Below, one piece after another: positions 1-12,906 of a stretch of DNA of 64,000 nucleotides. Position 1 is the first letter of the stretch, and each line of letters begins with the position of its first letter. The notes beneath the pieces are model-generated. The model saw only the letters and a program-made list of their open reading frames with translations. It was not told the DNA's origin and searched no databases. Both the position numbers and the translations under genes were made by a program. This DNA is from Siphonodentalium dalli (taxonomy: Eukaryota > Mollusca > Scaphopoda > Gadilida > Siphonodentaliidae), in the NCBI GenBank assembly GCA_032622095.1, contig CP136063.1, positions 36,244,106 to 36,308,105 on the forward strand, read 5' to 3'.

Positions 1-3000
1 ACCCGGACCAGTTGACCGTCGGTTGACCACCTACAGATATCATGGGGGGATGGCAAATAAGAAATCGACAAATTTTGAAGGAAATTTCGTATAGTTTGAA
101 CATTTAGTGGCACAAGCTGTCGCTATATGGCCACATAATCATCATTTGTACCCGCCTTACTGAAAACCCGGACCAGTTGACCGTCGGTTGACCACCTACA
201 GATATAATGGGGGGATGGCAAATAAGAAATCGACAAATTTTGAAGGAAATTTCGTATAGTTTGAACATTTAGTGGCACAAGCTGTCGCTATATGGCCACA
301 TAATCATCATTTGTACCCGCCTTACTGAAAACCCGGACCAGTTGACCGTCGGTTGACCACCTACAGATATCATGGGGGGATGGCAAATAAGAAATCGACA
401 AATTTTGAAGGAAATTTCGTATAGTTTGAACATTTAGTGGCACAAGCTGTCGCTATATGGCCACATAATCATCATTTGTACCCGCCTTACTGAAAACCCG
501 GACCAGTTGACCGTCGGTTGACCACCTACAGATATCATGGGGGGATGGCAAATAAGAAATCGACAAATTTTGAAGAAAATGTCGTATAGTTTGAACATTT
601 AGTGGCACAAGCTGTCGCTATATGGCCACATAATCATCATTTGTATCCGCCTTACTGAAAACCCGGACCAGTTGACTGTCGGTTGACCACCTACAGATAT
701 CATGGGGGGATGGCAAATAAGAAATCGACAAATTTTGAAGGAAATTTCGTATAGTTTGAACATTTAGTGGCACAAGCTGTCGCTATATGGCACATAATCA
801 TCATTTGTATCCGCCTTACTGAAAACCCGGACCAGTTGACCGTCGGTTGACCACCTACAGATATCATGGGGGGATGGCAAATAAGAAATCGACAAATTTT
901 GAAGGAAATTTCGTATAGTTTGAACATTTAGTGGCACAAGCTGTCGCTATATGGCCACATAATCACCATTTGTACCCGCCTTACTGAAAACCCGGACCAG
1001 TTGACCGTCGGTTGACCACCCACAGATATCCTGGGGGGATGGCAAATAAGAAATCGACGTATTTTGAAGGAAATTTCGTATAGTTTGAACATTTAGTGGC
1101 ACAAGCTGTCGCTATATGGCCACATAATCATCATTTGTACCCGCCTTACTGAAAACCCGGACCAGTTGACCGTCGGTTGACCACCTACAGATATCATGGG
1201 GGGATGGCAAATAAGAATCGACAAATTTTGAAGGAAATTTCGTATAGTTTGAACATTTAGTGGCACAAGCTGTCGCTATATGGCCACATAATCACCATTT
1301 GTACCCGCCTTACTGAAAACCCGGACCAGTTGACCGTCGGTTGACCACCCACAGATATCCTGGGGGATGGCAAATAAGAAATCGACAAATTTTGAAGGAA
1401 ATTTCGTATAGTTTGAACATTTAGTGGCACAAGCTGTCGCTATATGGCCACATAATCATCATTTGTACCCGCCTTACTGAAAACCCGGACCAGTTGACCG
1501 TCGGTTGACCACCCACAGATATCTTGGGGGATGGCAAATAAGGAATCGACAAATTTTGAAGGAAATTTCGTATAGTTTGAACATTTAGTGGCACAAGCTG
1601 TCGCTATATGGCCACATAATCATCATTTGTACCCGCCTTACTGAAAACCCGGACCAGTTGACCGTCGGTTGACCACTACAGATATCATGGGGGGATGGCA
1701 AATAAGAAATCGACAAATTTGAAGGAAATTTCGTATAGTTTGAACATTTAGTGGCACAAGCTGTCGCTATATGGCCACATAATCATCATTTGTATCCCGC
1801 CTTACTGAAAACCCGGACCAGTTGACTGTCGGTTGACCACCTACAGATATCATGGGGGGATGGCAAATAAGAAATCGACGAATTTTGAAGGAAATTTCGT
1901 ATAGTTTGAACATTTAGTGGCACAAGCTGTCGCTATATGGCACATAATCATCATTTGTACCCGCCTTACTGAAAACCCGGACCAGTTGACCGTCGGTTGA
2001 CCACCTACAGATATCATGGGGGGATGGCAAATAAGAAATCGACAAATTTTGAAGGAAATTTTCGTATAGTTTGAACATTTAGTGGCACAAGCTGTCGCTA
2101 TATGGCCACATAATCACCATTTGTACCCGCCTTACTGAAAACCCGGACCAGTTGACCGTCGGTTGACCACCCACAGATATCCTGGGGGGATGGCAAATAA
2201 GAAATCGACAAATTTTGAAGGAAATTTCGTATAGTTTGAACATTTAGTGGCACAAGCTGTCGCTATATGGCCACATAATCATCATTTGTACCCGAGTTAC
2301 TGAAAACCCGGACCAGTTGACCGTCGGTTGACCACCCACAGATATCCTGGGGGGATGGCAAATAAGGAATCGACAAATTTTGAAGGAAATTTCGTATAGT
2401 TTTGAACATTTAGTGCACAAGCTGTCGCTATATGGCCACATAATCATCATTTGTACCCGCCTTACTGAAAACCCGGACCAGTTGACCGTCGGTTGACCAC
2501 CTACAGATATCATGGGGGGATGGCAAATAAGAAATCGACAAATTTTGAAGAAAATGTTGTATAGTTTGAACATTTAGTGGCACAAGCTGTCGCTATATGG
2601 CCACATAATCATCATTTGTATCCGCCTTACTGAAAACCCGGACCAGTTGACTGTCGGTTGACCACCTACAGATATCATGGGGGGATGGCAAATAAGAAAT
2701 CGACAAATTTTGAAGGAATTTCGTATAGTTTGAACAATTAGTGGCACAAGCTGTCGCTATATGGCACATAATCATCATTTGTACCCGCCTTACTGAAAAC
2801 CCGGACCAGTTGACCGTCGGTTGACCACCTACAGATATCATGGGGGGATGGCAAATAAGAAATCGACAAATTTTGAAGGAAATTTCGTATAGTTTGAACA
2901 TTTAGTGGCACAAGCTGTCGCTATATGGCCACATAATCACCATTTGTACCCGCCTTACTGAAAACCCCGGACCAGTTGACCGTCGGTTGACCACCCACAG

Positions 3001-6000
3001 ATATCCTGGGGGGATGGCAAATAAGAAATCGACAAATTTTGAAGGAAATTTCGTATAGTTTGAACATTTAGTGGCACAAGCTGTCGCTATATGGCCACAT
3101 AATCATCATTTGTACCCGAGTTACTGAAAACCCGGACCAGTTGAACCGTCGGTTGACCACCCACAGATATCCTGGGGGGATGGCAAATAAGGAATCGACA
3201 AATTTTAAAGAAAATTTCGTATAGTTTGAAACATTTAGTGGCACAAGCTGTCGCTATATGGCCACATAATCATCATTTGTACCCGCCTTACTGAAAACCC
3301 GGACCAGTTGACCGTCGGTTGACCACCTACAGATATCATGGGGGGATGGCAAATAAGAAATCGACAAATTTTGAAGGAAATTTCGTATAGTTTGAACGTT
3401 TAGTGGCACAAGCTGTCGCTATATGGCCACATAATCATCATTTGTACCCGCCTTACTGAAAACCCGGACCAGTTGACCGTCGGTTGACCACCTACAGATA
3501 TCATGGGGGGATGGCAAATAAGAAATCGACAAATTTTGAAGGAAATTTCGTATAGTTTGAACATTTAGTGGCACAAGCTGTCGCTATATGGCCACATAAT
3601 CATCATTTGTACCCGCCTTACTGAAAACCCGGACCAGTTGACCGTCGGTTGACCACCTACAGATATCATGGTGGGATGGCAAATAAGAAATCGACAAATT
3701 TTGAAGGAAATTTCGTATAGTTTGAACATTTAGTGGCACAAGCTGTCGCTATATGGCCACATAATCATCATTTGTACCCGCCTTACTGAAAACCCGGACC
3801 AGTTGACCGTCGGTTGACCACCCACAGATATCCTGGGGGGATGGCAAATAAGGAATCGACAAATTTTAAAGAAAATTTCGTATAGTTTGAACATTTAGTG
3901 GCACAAGCTGTCGCTATATGGCCACATAATCATCATTTGTACCCGCCTTACTGAAAACCCGGACCAGTTGACCGTCGGTTGACCACCTACAGATATCATG
4001 GGGGGATGGCAAATAAGAAATCGACAAATTTTGAAGGAAATTTCGTATAGTTTGAACGTTTAGTGGCACAAGCTGTCGCTATATGGCCACATAATCATCA
4101 TTTGTACCCGCCTTACTGAAAACCCGGACCAGTTGACCGTCGGTTGACCACCTACCGATATCATGGGGGGATGGCAAATAAGAAATCGACAAATTTTGAA
4201 GGAAATTTCGTATAGTTTGAACATTTAGTGGCACAAGCTGTCGCTATATGGCCACATAATCATCATTTGTACCCGCCTTACTGAAAACCCGGACCAGTTG
4301 ACCGTCGGTTGACCACCTACAGATATCATGGGGGGATGGCAAATAAGAAATCGACAAATTTTGAAGAAAATGTTGTATAGTTTGAACATTTAGTGGCACA
4401 AGCTGTCGCTATATGGCCACATAATCATCATTTGTATCCGCCTTACTGAAAACCCGGACCAGTTGACTGTCGGTTGACCACCTACAGATATCATGGGGGG
4501 ATGGCAAATAAGAAATCGACAAATTTTGAAGAAAATTTCGTATAGTTTGAACATTTAGTGGCACAAGCTGTCGCTATATGGCCACATAATCATCATTTGT
4601 ACCCGCCTTACTGAAAACCCGGACCAGTTGACCGTCGGTTGACCACCTACAGATATCATGGGGGGATGGCAAATAAGAAATCGACAAATTTTGAAGAAAA
4701 TTTCGTATAGTTTGAACATTTAGTGGCACAAGCTGTCGCTATATGGCCACATAATCATCATTTGTACCCGCCTTACTGAAAACCCGGACCAGATGACCGT
4801 CGGTTGACCACCTACAGATATCATGGGGGATGGCAAATAAGAAATCGACAAATTTTGAAGAAAATTTCGTATAGTTTGAACATTTAGGGGCACAAGCTGT
4901 CGCTATATGGCCACATAATCATCATTTGTACCCGCCTTACTGAAAACCCGGTCCAGATGACCGTCGGTTGACCACCTACAGATATCATGGGGGATGGCAA
5001 ATAAGAAATCGACAAATTTTGAAGGAAATTTCGTATAGTTTGAACATTTAGTGGCACAAGTTGTCGCTATATGGCCACATAATCACCATTTGTACCCGCC
5101 TTACTGAAAACCCGGACCAGTTGACCGTCGGTTGACCACCCACAGATATCCTGTGGGCATGGCAAATAAGAAATCGACAAATTTTGAAGGAAATTTCGTA
5201 TAGTTTGAACATTTAGTGGCACAAGCTGTCGCTATATGGCCACATAATCATCATTTGTACCCGCGTTACTGAAAACCCGGACCAGTTGACCGTCGGTTGA
5301 CAACTCACAGATATTCTGGGGGGATGGCAAATAAGGAATCGACAAATTTTGAAGGAAATTTCGTATAGTTTGAACATTTAGTGGCACAAGCTGTCGCTAT
5401 ATGGCCACATAATCATCATTTGTACCCGCCTTACTGAAAATCCGGACCAGTTGACCGTCGGTTGACCACCTACAGATATCATGGGGGATGGCAAATAAGA
5501 AATCGACCAAATTTTGAAGAAAATGTTGTATAGTTTGAACATTTAGTGGCACAAGCTGTCGCTATATGGCCACATAATCATCATTTGTATCCGCCTTACT
5601 GAAAACCCGGACCAGTTGACTGTCGGTTGACCACCTACCAGATATCATGGGGGGATGGCAAATAAGAAATCGATAAATTTTGAAGGAAATTTCGTATAGT
5701 TTGAACATTTAGTGGCACAAGCTGTCGCTATATGGCACATAATCATCATTTGTACCCGCCTTACTGAAAACCCGGACCAGTTGACCGTCGGTTGACCACC
5801 TACAGATATCATGGGGGATGGCAAATAAGAAATCGACAAATTTTGAAGGAAATTTCGTATAGTTTGAACATTTAGTGGCACAAGCTGTCGCTATATGGCC
5901 ACATAATCACATTTGTACCCGCCTTACTGAAAACCCGGACCAGTTGACCGTCGGTTGACCACCCACAGATATCCTGGGGGGATGGCAAATAAGAAATCGA

Positions 6001-9000
6001 CAAATTTTGAACGGAAATTTCGTATAGTTTGAACATTTAGTGGCACAAGCTGTCGCTATATGGCCACATAATCATCATTTGTACCCGAGTTACTGAAAAC
6101 CCGGACCAGTTGACCGTCGGTTGACCACCCACAGATATCTTGGGGAGATGGCAAATAAGGAATCGACAAATTTTGAAGGAAATTTCGTATAGTTTGAACA
6201 TTTAGTGGCACAAGCTGTCGCTATATGGCCACATCATCATCATTTGTAGCCGCCTTACTGAAAACCCGGACCAGTTGACCGTCGGTTGACCACCCACAGA
6301 TATCCTGGGGGGATGGCAAATAAGGAATCGACAAATTTTAAAGAAAATTTCGTATAGTTTGAACATTTAGTGGCACAAGCTGTCGCTATATGGCCACATA
6401 ATCATCATTTGTACCCGCCTTACTGAAAACCCGGACCCAGTTGACCGTCGGTTGACCACCTACAGATATCATGGGGGGATGGCAAATAAGAAATCGACAA
6501 TTTTGAAGGAAATTTCGTATAGTTTGAACATTTAGTGGCACAAGCTGTCGCTATATGGCCACATAATCATCATTTGTACCCGCCTTACTGAAAACCCGGA
6601 CCAGTTGACCGTCGGTTGACCACCTACAGATATCATGGGGGGATGGCAAATAAGAAATCGACAAATTTTGAAGAAAATTTCGTATAGTTTGAACATTTAG
6701 TGGCACAAGCTGTCGCTATATGGCCACATAATCATCATTTGTACCCGCCTTACTGAAAACCCGGACCAGATGACCGTCGGTTGACCACCTACAGATATCA
6801 TGGGGGATGGCAAATAAGAAATCGACAAATTTTAAAGAAAATTTCGTATAGTTTGAACATTTAGGGGCACAAGCTGTCGCTATATGGCCACATAATCATC
6901 ATTTGTACCCGCCTTACTGAAAACCGGTCCAGATGACCGTCGGTTGACCACCTACAGATATCATGGGGGATGGCAAATAAGAAATCGACAAATTTTGAAG
7001 GAAATTTCGTATAGTTTGAACATTTAGTGGCACAAGTTGTCGCTATATGGCCACATAATCACCATTTGTACCCGCCTTACTGAAAACCCCGGACCAGTTG
7101 ACCGTCGGTTTGACCACCCACAGATATCCTGTGGGCATGGCAAATAAGAAATCGACAAATTTTGAAGGAAATTTCGTATAGTTTGAACATTTAGTGGCAC
7201 AAGCTGTCGCTATATGGCCACATAATCATCATTAGTACCCACGTTACTGAAAACCCGGACCAGTTGACCGTCGGTTGACAACTCACAGATATTCTGGGGG
7301 GATGGCAAATAAGGAATCGACAAATTTTGAAGGAAATTTCGTATAGTTTGAACATTTAGTGGCACAAGCTGTCGCTATATGGCCACATAATCATCATTTG
7401 TAACCCGCCTTACTGAAAACCCGGACCAGTTGACCGTCGGTTGACCACCTACAGATATCATGGGGGGATGGCAAATAAGAAATCGACAAATTTTGAAGGA
7501 AATTTCGTATAGTTTTGAACATTTAGTGGCACAAGCTGTCGCTATATGGCCACATAATCATCATTTGTACCCGCCTTACTGAAAACCCGGACCAGTTGAC
7601 CGTCGGTTGACCACCTACAGATATCATGGGGGGATGGCAAATAAGAAATCGACAAATTTTGAAGGAAATTTCGTATAGTTTGAACATTAAGTGGCACAAG
7701 CTGTCGCTATATGGCCACATAATCATCATTTGTACCCGCCCTTACTGAAAACCCGGACCAGTTGACCGTCGGTTGACCACCTACAGATATCATGGGGGGG
7801 ATGGCAAATAAGAAATCGACAAATTTTGAAGGAAATTTCGTATAGTTTGAACATTTAGTGGGCACAAGCTGTCGCTATATGGCCACATAATCATCATTTG
7901 TACTCGCCTTACTGAAAACCCGGACCAGTTGACCGTCGGTTGACCACCTACAGATAGCATGGGGGGATGGCAAATAAGAAATCGACAAATTTTGAAGGAA
8001 ATTTCGTATAGTTTGAACATTTAGTGGCACAAGCTGTCGCTATATGGCCACATAATCACCATTTGTACCCGCCTTACTGAAAACCCGGACCAGTTGACCG
8101 TCGGTTGACCACCCACAGATATCCTGGGGGGGATGGCAAATAATAAATCGACAAATTTTGAAGGAAATTTCGTATAGTTTGAACATTTAGTGGCACAAGC
8201 TGTCGCTATATGGCCACATAATCATCATTTATACCCGCCTTACTGAAAACCCGGACCAGTTGACCGTCGGTTGACCACCCACATATATCCTGGGGGAATG
8301 GCAAATAAGGAATCGACAAATTTTGAAGGAAATTTCGTATAGTTTGAACATTTAGTGGCACAAGCTGTCGCTATATGGCCATATAATCATCATTTTGTAC
8401 CCGCCTTACTAAAACCCGGACCAGTTGACCGTCGGTTGACCACCCACAGATATCCTGGGGGATGGCAAATAAGAAATGAACAAATTTTGAAGGAAATTTC
8501 GTATAGTTTGAACATTTAGTGGCACAAGCTGTCGCTATATGGCCCACATAATCATCATTTGTACCCGCCTTACTGAAAACCCGGACCAGTTGACCGTCGG
8601 TTGACCACCTACAGATATCATGGGGGATGGCAAATAAGAAATCAACAAATTTTGAAGAAAATTTCGTATAGTTTGAACATTTAGTGGCACAAGCTGTCGC
8701 TATATGGCCACATAATCATCATTTTTACCCGCCTTACTGAAAACCCGGACCAGTTGACCGTCGGTTGACCACCTACAGATATCATGGGGGGATGGCAAAT
8801 AAGAAATCGACAAATTTTGAAGGAAATTTCGTATAGTTTGAACATTTAGTGGCACAAGCTGTCGCTATATGGCCACATAATCATCATTTGTACCCGCCTT
8901 ACTGAAAACCCGGACCAGTTGACCGTCCGGTTGACCACCTACAGATATCATGGGGGATGGCAAATAAGAAATCAACAAATTTTGAAGGAAATTTCGTATA

Positions 9001-11055
9001 GTTTGAACATTTAGTGGCACAAGCTGTCGCTATATGGCCGCATAATCATCATTTGTACCCGCCTTACTGAAAACCCGGACCAGTTGACCGTCGGTTGACC
9101 ACCTACATATATCATGGGGGGCTGGCAAATAAGAAATCGACAAATTTTGAAGGAAATTTCGTATAGTTTGAACATTTAGTGGCACAAGCTGTCGCTATAT
9201 GGCCAAATAATCACCATTTGTACCCGCCTTAATGAAAACCCGGACCAGTTGACCGTCGGTTGACCACCCACAGATATCCTGGGGGGATGGCAAATAAGAA
9301 ATCGACAAATTTTGAAGGAAATTTCGTATAGTTTGAACATTTAGTGACACAAGCTGTCCCTATATGGCCACATAATCATCATTTGTACCCGCCTTACTGA
9401 AAACCCGGACCAGTTGACCGTCGGTTGACCACCCACAGATATCCTGGGGGGATGGCAAATAAGGAATCGACAAATTTTGAAGGAAATTTCGTATAGTTTG
9501 AACATTTAGTGGCACAAGCTGTCGCTATATGGCCACATAATCATCATTTGTACCCGCCTTACTGAAAACCCGGACCAGTTGACCGTCGGTTGACCACCTA
9601 CATATATCATGGGGGGATGGCAAATAAGAAATCGACAAATTTTGAAGGAAATTTCGTATAGTTTGAACATTTAGTGGCACAAGCTGTCGCTATATGGCAC
9701 ATAATCATCATTTGTACCCGCCTTACTGAAAATCCGGACCAGTTGACCGTCGGTTGACCACCTACAGATATCATGGGGGATGGCAAATAAGAAATCGACA
9801 AATTTTGAAGAAAATTTCGTATAGTTTGAACATTTAGTGGCACAAGTTGTCGCTATATGGCCACATAATCATCATTTGTACCCGCCTTACTGAAAACCCG
9901 GACCAGTTGACCGTCGGTTGATCACCCTCAGATATCCTGGGGGATGGCAAATAAGGAATCAACAAATTTTGAAGGAAATTTCGTATAGTTTGAACATTTA
10001 GTGGCACAAGCTGTCGCTATATGGCCATATAATCATCATTTGTACCCGCCTTACTGAAAACCCGGACCAGTTGACCGTCGGTTGACCACCTACAGATATC
10101 ATGGGGGGATGGCAAATAAGAAATCGACAAATTTTTGAAGGAAATTTCGTATAGTTTGAACATTTAGTGGCACAAGCTGTCGCTATATGGCCACATAATC
10201 ATCATTTGTACCCGCCTTACTGAAAACCCGGACCAGTTGACCGTCGGTTGACCACCTACAGATATCATGGGGGGATGGCAAATAAGAAATCGACAAATTT
10301 TGAAGGAAATTTCGTATAGTTTGAACATTTAGTGGCACAAGCTGTCGCTATATGGCCCACATAATCATCATTTGTACCCCGCCTTACTGAAAACCCGGAC
10401 CAGTTGACCGTCGGTTGACCACCTACATATATCATGGGGGGATGGCAAATAAAGAAATCGACAAATTTTGAAGGAAATTTCGTATAGTTTGAACATTTAG
10501 TGGCACAAGCTGTCGCTATATGGCCACATAATCACCATTTGTACCCGCCTTACTGAAAACCCGGACCAGTTGACCGTCGGTTGACCACCCACAGATATCC
10601 TGGGGGGATGGCAAATAAGAAATCGACAAATTTTGAAGGAAATTTCGTATAGTTTGAACATTTAGTGGCACAAGCTGTCGCTATATGGCCACATAATCAT
10701 CATTTGTACCCGCCTTACTGAAACCCGGACCAGTTGGCCGTCGGTTGACCACCCACAGATATCCTGGGGGGATGGCAAATAAGGAATCGACAAATTTTGA
10801 AGGAAATTTCGTATAGTTTGAACATTTAGTGGCACAAGCTGTCGCTATATGGCCACATAATCATCATTTGTACCCGGCTTACTGAAAACCCGGACCAGTT
10901 GACCGTCGGTTGACCACCCACAGATATCCTGGGGGGATGGCAAATAAGAATCGACAAATTTTGAGGGGAAATTTCGTATAGTTTGAACATTTAGTGGCAC
11001 AAGCTGTCGCTATATGGGCCACATAATCATCATTTGTACCCGCCTTACTGAAAAC
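1..11055. repeat. 165-bp satellite array, left arm
   Basis: Head-to-tail tandem array. The unit starting ACCCGGACCAGTTGACC recurs at 1, 166, 331 and 496, giving a 165-bp period, and continues for about 67 copies to the retroelement junction. Two classes alternate: A has CCTACAGATATCATGG and B has CCCACAGATATCCTGG. Within each unit are a duplicated GTTGACC, an ACCG-T-CGGT dyad and a TGGCCA palindrome. This arm has more single-base indels than the right arm, for example TATGGCACATAA lacking one C at about 787, 1936, 2761, 5733 and 9695. Local duplications include a 4-monomer (660-bp) shift: GTTTGAACGTTTA at 3397 and 4057. No gene is seen here. I do not recognise the satellite family. Confidence 0.97.
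4600..8000. repeat. 12-monomer higher-order repeat, left arm
   Basis: Rare variants recur at about 1,978 bp, which is 12 monomers. The CCAGATGACCG variant is at 4790 and 6769, AAGTTGTCGC at 5059 and 7035, CCTGTGGGCATGG at 5151 and 7130, and GACAACTCACAGATATTCTGG is at 5299 and 7276. Several independent markers keep the same offset and order, so this is a duplicated block and not chance sharing. The outer boundaries are approximate. Confidence 0.8.
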
Positions 11056-11094
11056 TGTGAGGTAATGAACACATAGATATAGTAGGTACAAGTC

Positions 11095-11100
11095 TTTATT
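11095..11100 (-). terminator. LTR polyadenylation signal
   Basis: AATAAA on the minus strand, 40 bp before the outer LTR end. It is suitably placed to end gag-pol and env RNAs in R/U5. Confidence 0.6.
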
Positions 11101-11261
11101 ATGTTGTGAATAAGATATGCAGTGTGTACAAATATAATGATCAATAGTCGCCGCGAAGTGATGTCCCCGAATGGGTGATGCCTGGTGTGAATGATGCCTG
11201 GATATGATCTAGGGATGAGAAGAGTCTAGTGAAAGCATGAGGTGATGGGATGTGGTTGTCT

Positions 11262-11269
11262 CTTATATA
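11262..11269 (-). promoter_or_regulatory. LTR TATA box
   Basis: TATATAAG on the minus strand, about 240 bp from the inner LTR edge. It would place the RNA start near 11235. As this is the 3' LTR it would drive transcription leftward into satellite DNA, because the matching 5' LTR is missing. Confidence 0.55.
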
Positions 11270-11510
11270 CTATTTGGGACGCATATTAGATGAGGCGTTT
11301 GGCAATACACATCGGGATTGGTTCCTTCGTTATGGGCATTTCCCTTGACCATATTTGGGAGCCATCTTCATTGTTTGTATGTCTTCGCTGAGATTAAGAC
11401 GTGTGAGGTTTCGAGAACCGAACACGAATATCTGAGTTTGGGGTTTTATATATTGGGACATACGTATAGTTTGAATCAAGTTGTGAGATTATAATGGGTA
11501 GTATCTCACA

Positions 11511-11530
11511 TATGTCCCTCACCCGTGTAA
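11511..11530 (-). other. Candidate polypurine tract
   Basis: On the minus strand the bases just before the LTR include GGGTGAGGGA followed by CATA and then the LTR TGTGAG. This is a purine-rich block interrupted by one T, in the position where plus-strand DNA synthesis is normally primed. It is somewhat imperfect. Confidence 0.5.
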
Positions 11531-12321
11531 GATTTTTAGCGGAGCGGAAAATCTTATGTAACATCAAAATTATGGACCTAACTGGGGTAATTGTGATCAT
11601 GTAATGTGGATGAGGCTGAAATGAAGTATAATAACATTGATTGTGGTGAAGTTATGATTAATACATGTGGAACAAAGTTGTCTTAAAATGATGACATGCA
11701 ATATTAAGTTGTCTTAAAATGACGATACGCAATATTATGAGATTATGAAATAAATGGTGGGAAAAGCATATATAGATTGGTATATAAAATGTTCGTGCAA
11801 GCAGTCATAATGCGTGCTATATTGATATGTAGGATAAAGTATGATAATAGAATATAGAGATACAAGTATGAGAAGTAATGAGTATAACAATACGGTAATA
11901 GTGCATGGTATGTTTTGTAAATGATGAACATTGGTGATGTATTATATAAATGCATGTTGTATTGTTAATAAAATCATGACGATATGTATACATTCGGTAT
12001 TGGGGTAAATGAGAGACCAAATGTTTCTCATCTGCCGTCAATTGCACAGGGAATTGTTGAGAGCATGTGTCAGAGGTGAAATATTGTTTGGAGTGTGGTA
12101 TATGAGGCATTTATTAATGCGTTTGTTGATAGGTGGCGAGATCCGTGACCAATGTTATTGATGATAATCGGCGGTCAGTTGTCTAACTCTTGGGATTGGC
12201 ACGTGTCATAATGGCGTTAGCATACACAGCTGACGGGGTATGCATGCAGTAACGATATTAGAATTAGTCTGTGGGTTTGTGCCCCTTATAGGAAAAAAAA
12301 ATGGTATTATTGGGAAAATGA
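11531..12321 (-). other. 3' untranslated region between env and LTR
   Basis: About 0.8 kb of AT-rich sequence with no convincing gene on either strand. It contains a 31-bp tandem duplication (11675-11705 and 11706-11736) and an A9 run near 12293. Confidence 0.6.
11675..11736. repeat. 31-bp tandem duplication
   Basis: Two adjacent copies beginning AAGTTGTCTTAAAATGA and ending CAATATT, at 11675 and 11706, with a few substitutions. It lies in the element's 3' untranslated region. Confidence 0.8.
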
Positions 12322-12906
12322 TCAATATAGATTAAGTGGAGGGTTATGGATGGACGCGTGAGTTTTTATTATTTTCATAGGTCGTAATGTGGATGATTCA
12401 TCATCAACATCTCGCGGGTGTTTTTTGGGAAATGTCAAATCTTCTTGTGTGGTTTGTATTTGAGGTTGCTTAGCTGGAGACAAATGAATATCTTTCGTAG
12501 CTTCATTGGGTATTGGTGGGGTTAGTCTGTGACGAAGTTGCATATCAGTTCCCTTTATCATTTGGTTAAGTTTATTTCGTCGCTTTGCGATTTTAATTCG
12601 TCGCGTGTTGTGATTGCGTTGAGTCTGATATTGGGAAATTTTCGTAATACACTGAATAATGTATTTGCGACTTGAGATGGCAATCAGTAAAATTAATATG
12701 AACGTAATGACCGCGGGAATGATGATTTGGTAATAATTCTGTTTTTTCTTTTGTTTGATGGGTTGCAGGGAAGTGACTGTTTGCAGAAAATCATATAATG
12801 ATAGTTGCTTTACGGGGGGGTAACTTGTTTGGAATTGATACTTGAGGGTGCAAGTTATAAATTTGGGAAAATAATGGCTTCCATTGTGGCAATTTATGTA
12901 ATTCAA
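12322..12906 (-). pseudogene. env: env C-terminal fragment: membrane anchor and cytoplasmic tail
   Basis: A 194-codon open stretch. Its first ~31 codons overlap the end of the main env frame on the same nucleotides; the biologically meaningful part begins after that overlap. It has a hydrophobic transmembrane segment at residues 61-79 (IIIPAVITFILILLIAISS) followed by a basic stop-transfer region (RK, later KRRNK) and a ~110-residue polar tail. This is the expected C-terminus of an F-type envelope protein. It lies in a different frame from the ectodomain, and the frame change coincides with a seven-G run at 12814-12820 (plus strand), a likely slip site. It could be a real lesion or an assembly error. 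The methionine given as its start is probably not used. Confidence 0.72.

Larger units (their letters stand above)
11056..11510 (-). repeat. 3' long terminal repeat (LTR), about 455 bp
   Basis: On the plus strand it runs TGTGAG (11056-11061) to CTCACA (11505-11510), a perfect 6-bp terminal inverted repeat of the TG...CA kind. The outer end abuts satellite DNA exactly. On the sense (minus) strand a TATATAAG box lies at 11269-11262 and an AATAAA signal at 11100-11095, the order expected for U3, R and a short U5. The inner edge is inferred from the inverted repeat and an adjacent purine-rich tract, because no second LTR is present for comparison. Confidence 0.75.

Noticed and set aside
1-165. 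CENP-B box in the satellite monomer
   Set aside because: TTCGTATAG resembles the first half of the motif, but the required CGGG at the proper distance is missing on both strands.
700-11091. Minus-strand open frames of 68-109 residues within the left satellite (repeating MFKLYEISFKICRFLICHPP-like peptides)
   Set aside because: The 165-bp period is divisible by 3, so a stop-poor frame stays open across monomers. The frames break wherever an indel occurs, and no initiation signals or selection for the peptide are seen.
11394-12110. Small minus-strand open frames in the LTR and 3' untranslated region (11394-11600, 11743-11955, 11817-12110)
   Set aside because: Low-complexity, Tyr/Ile/His-rich translations of AT-rich DNA. 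One crosses the LTR edge, and none has a domain or paralogue.
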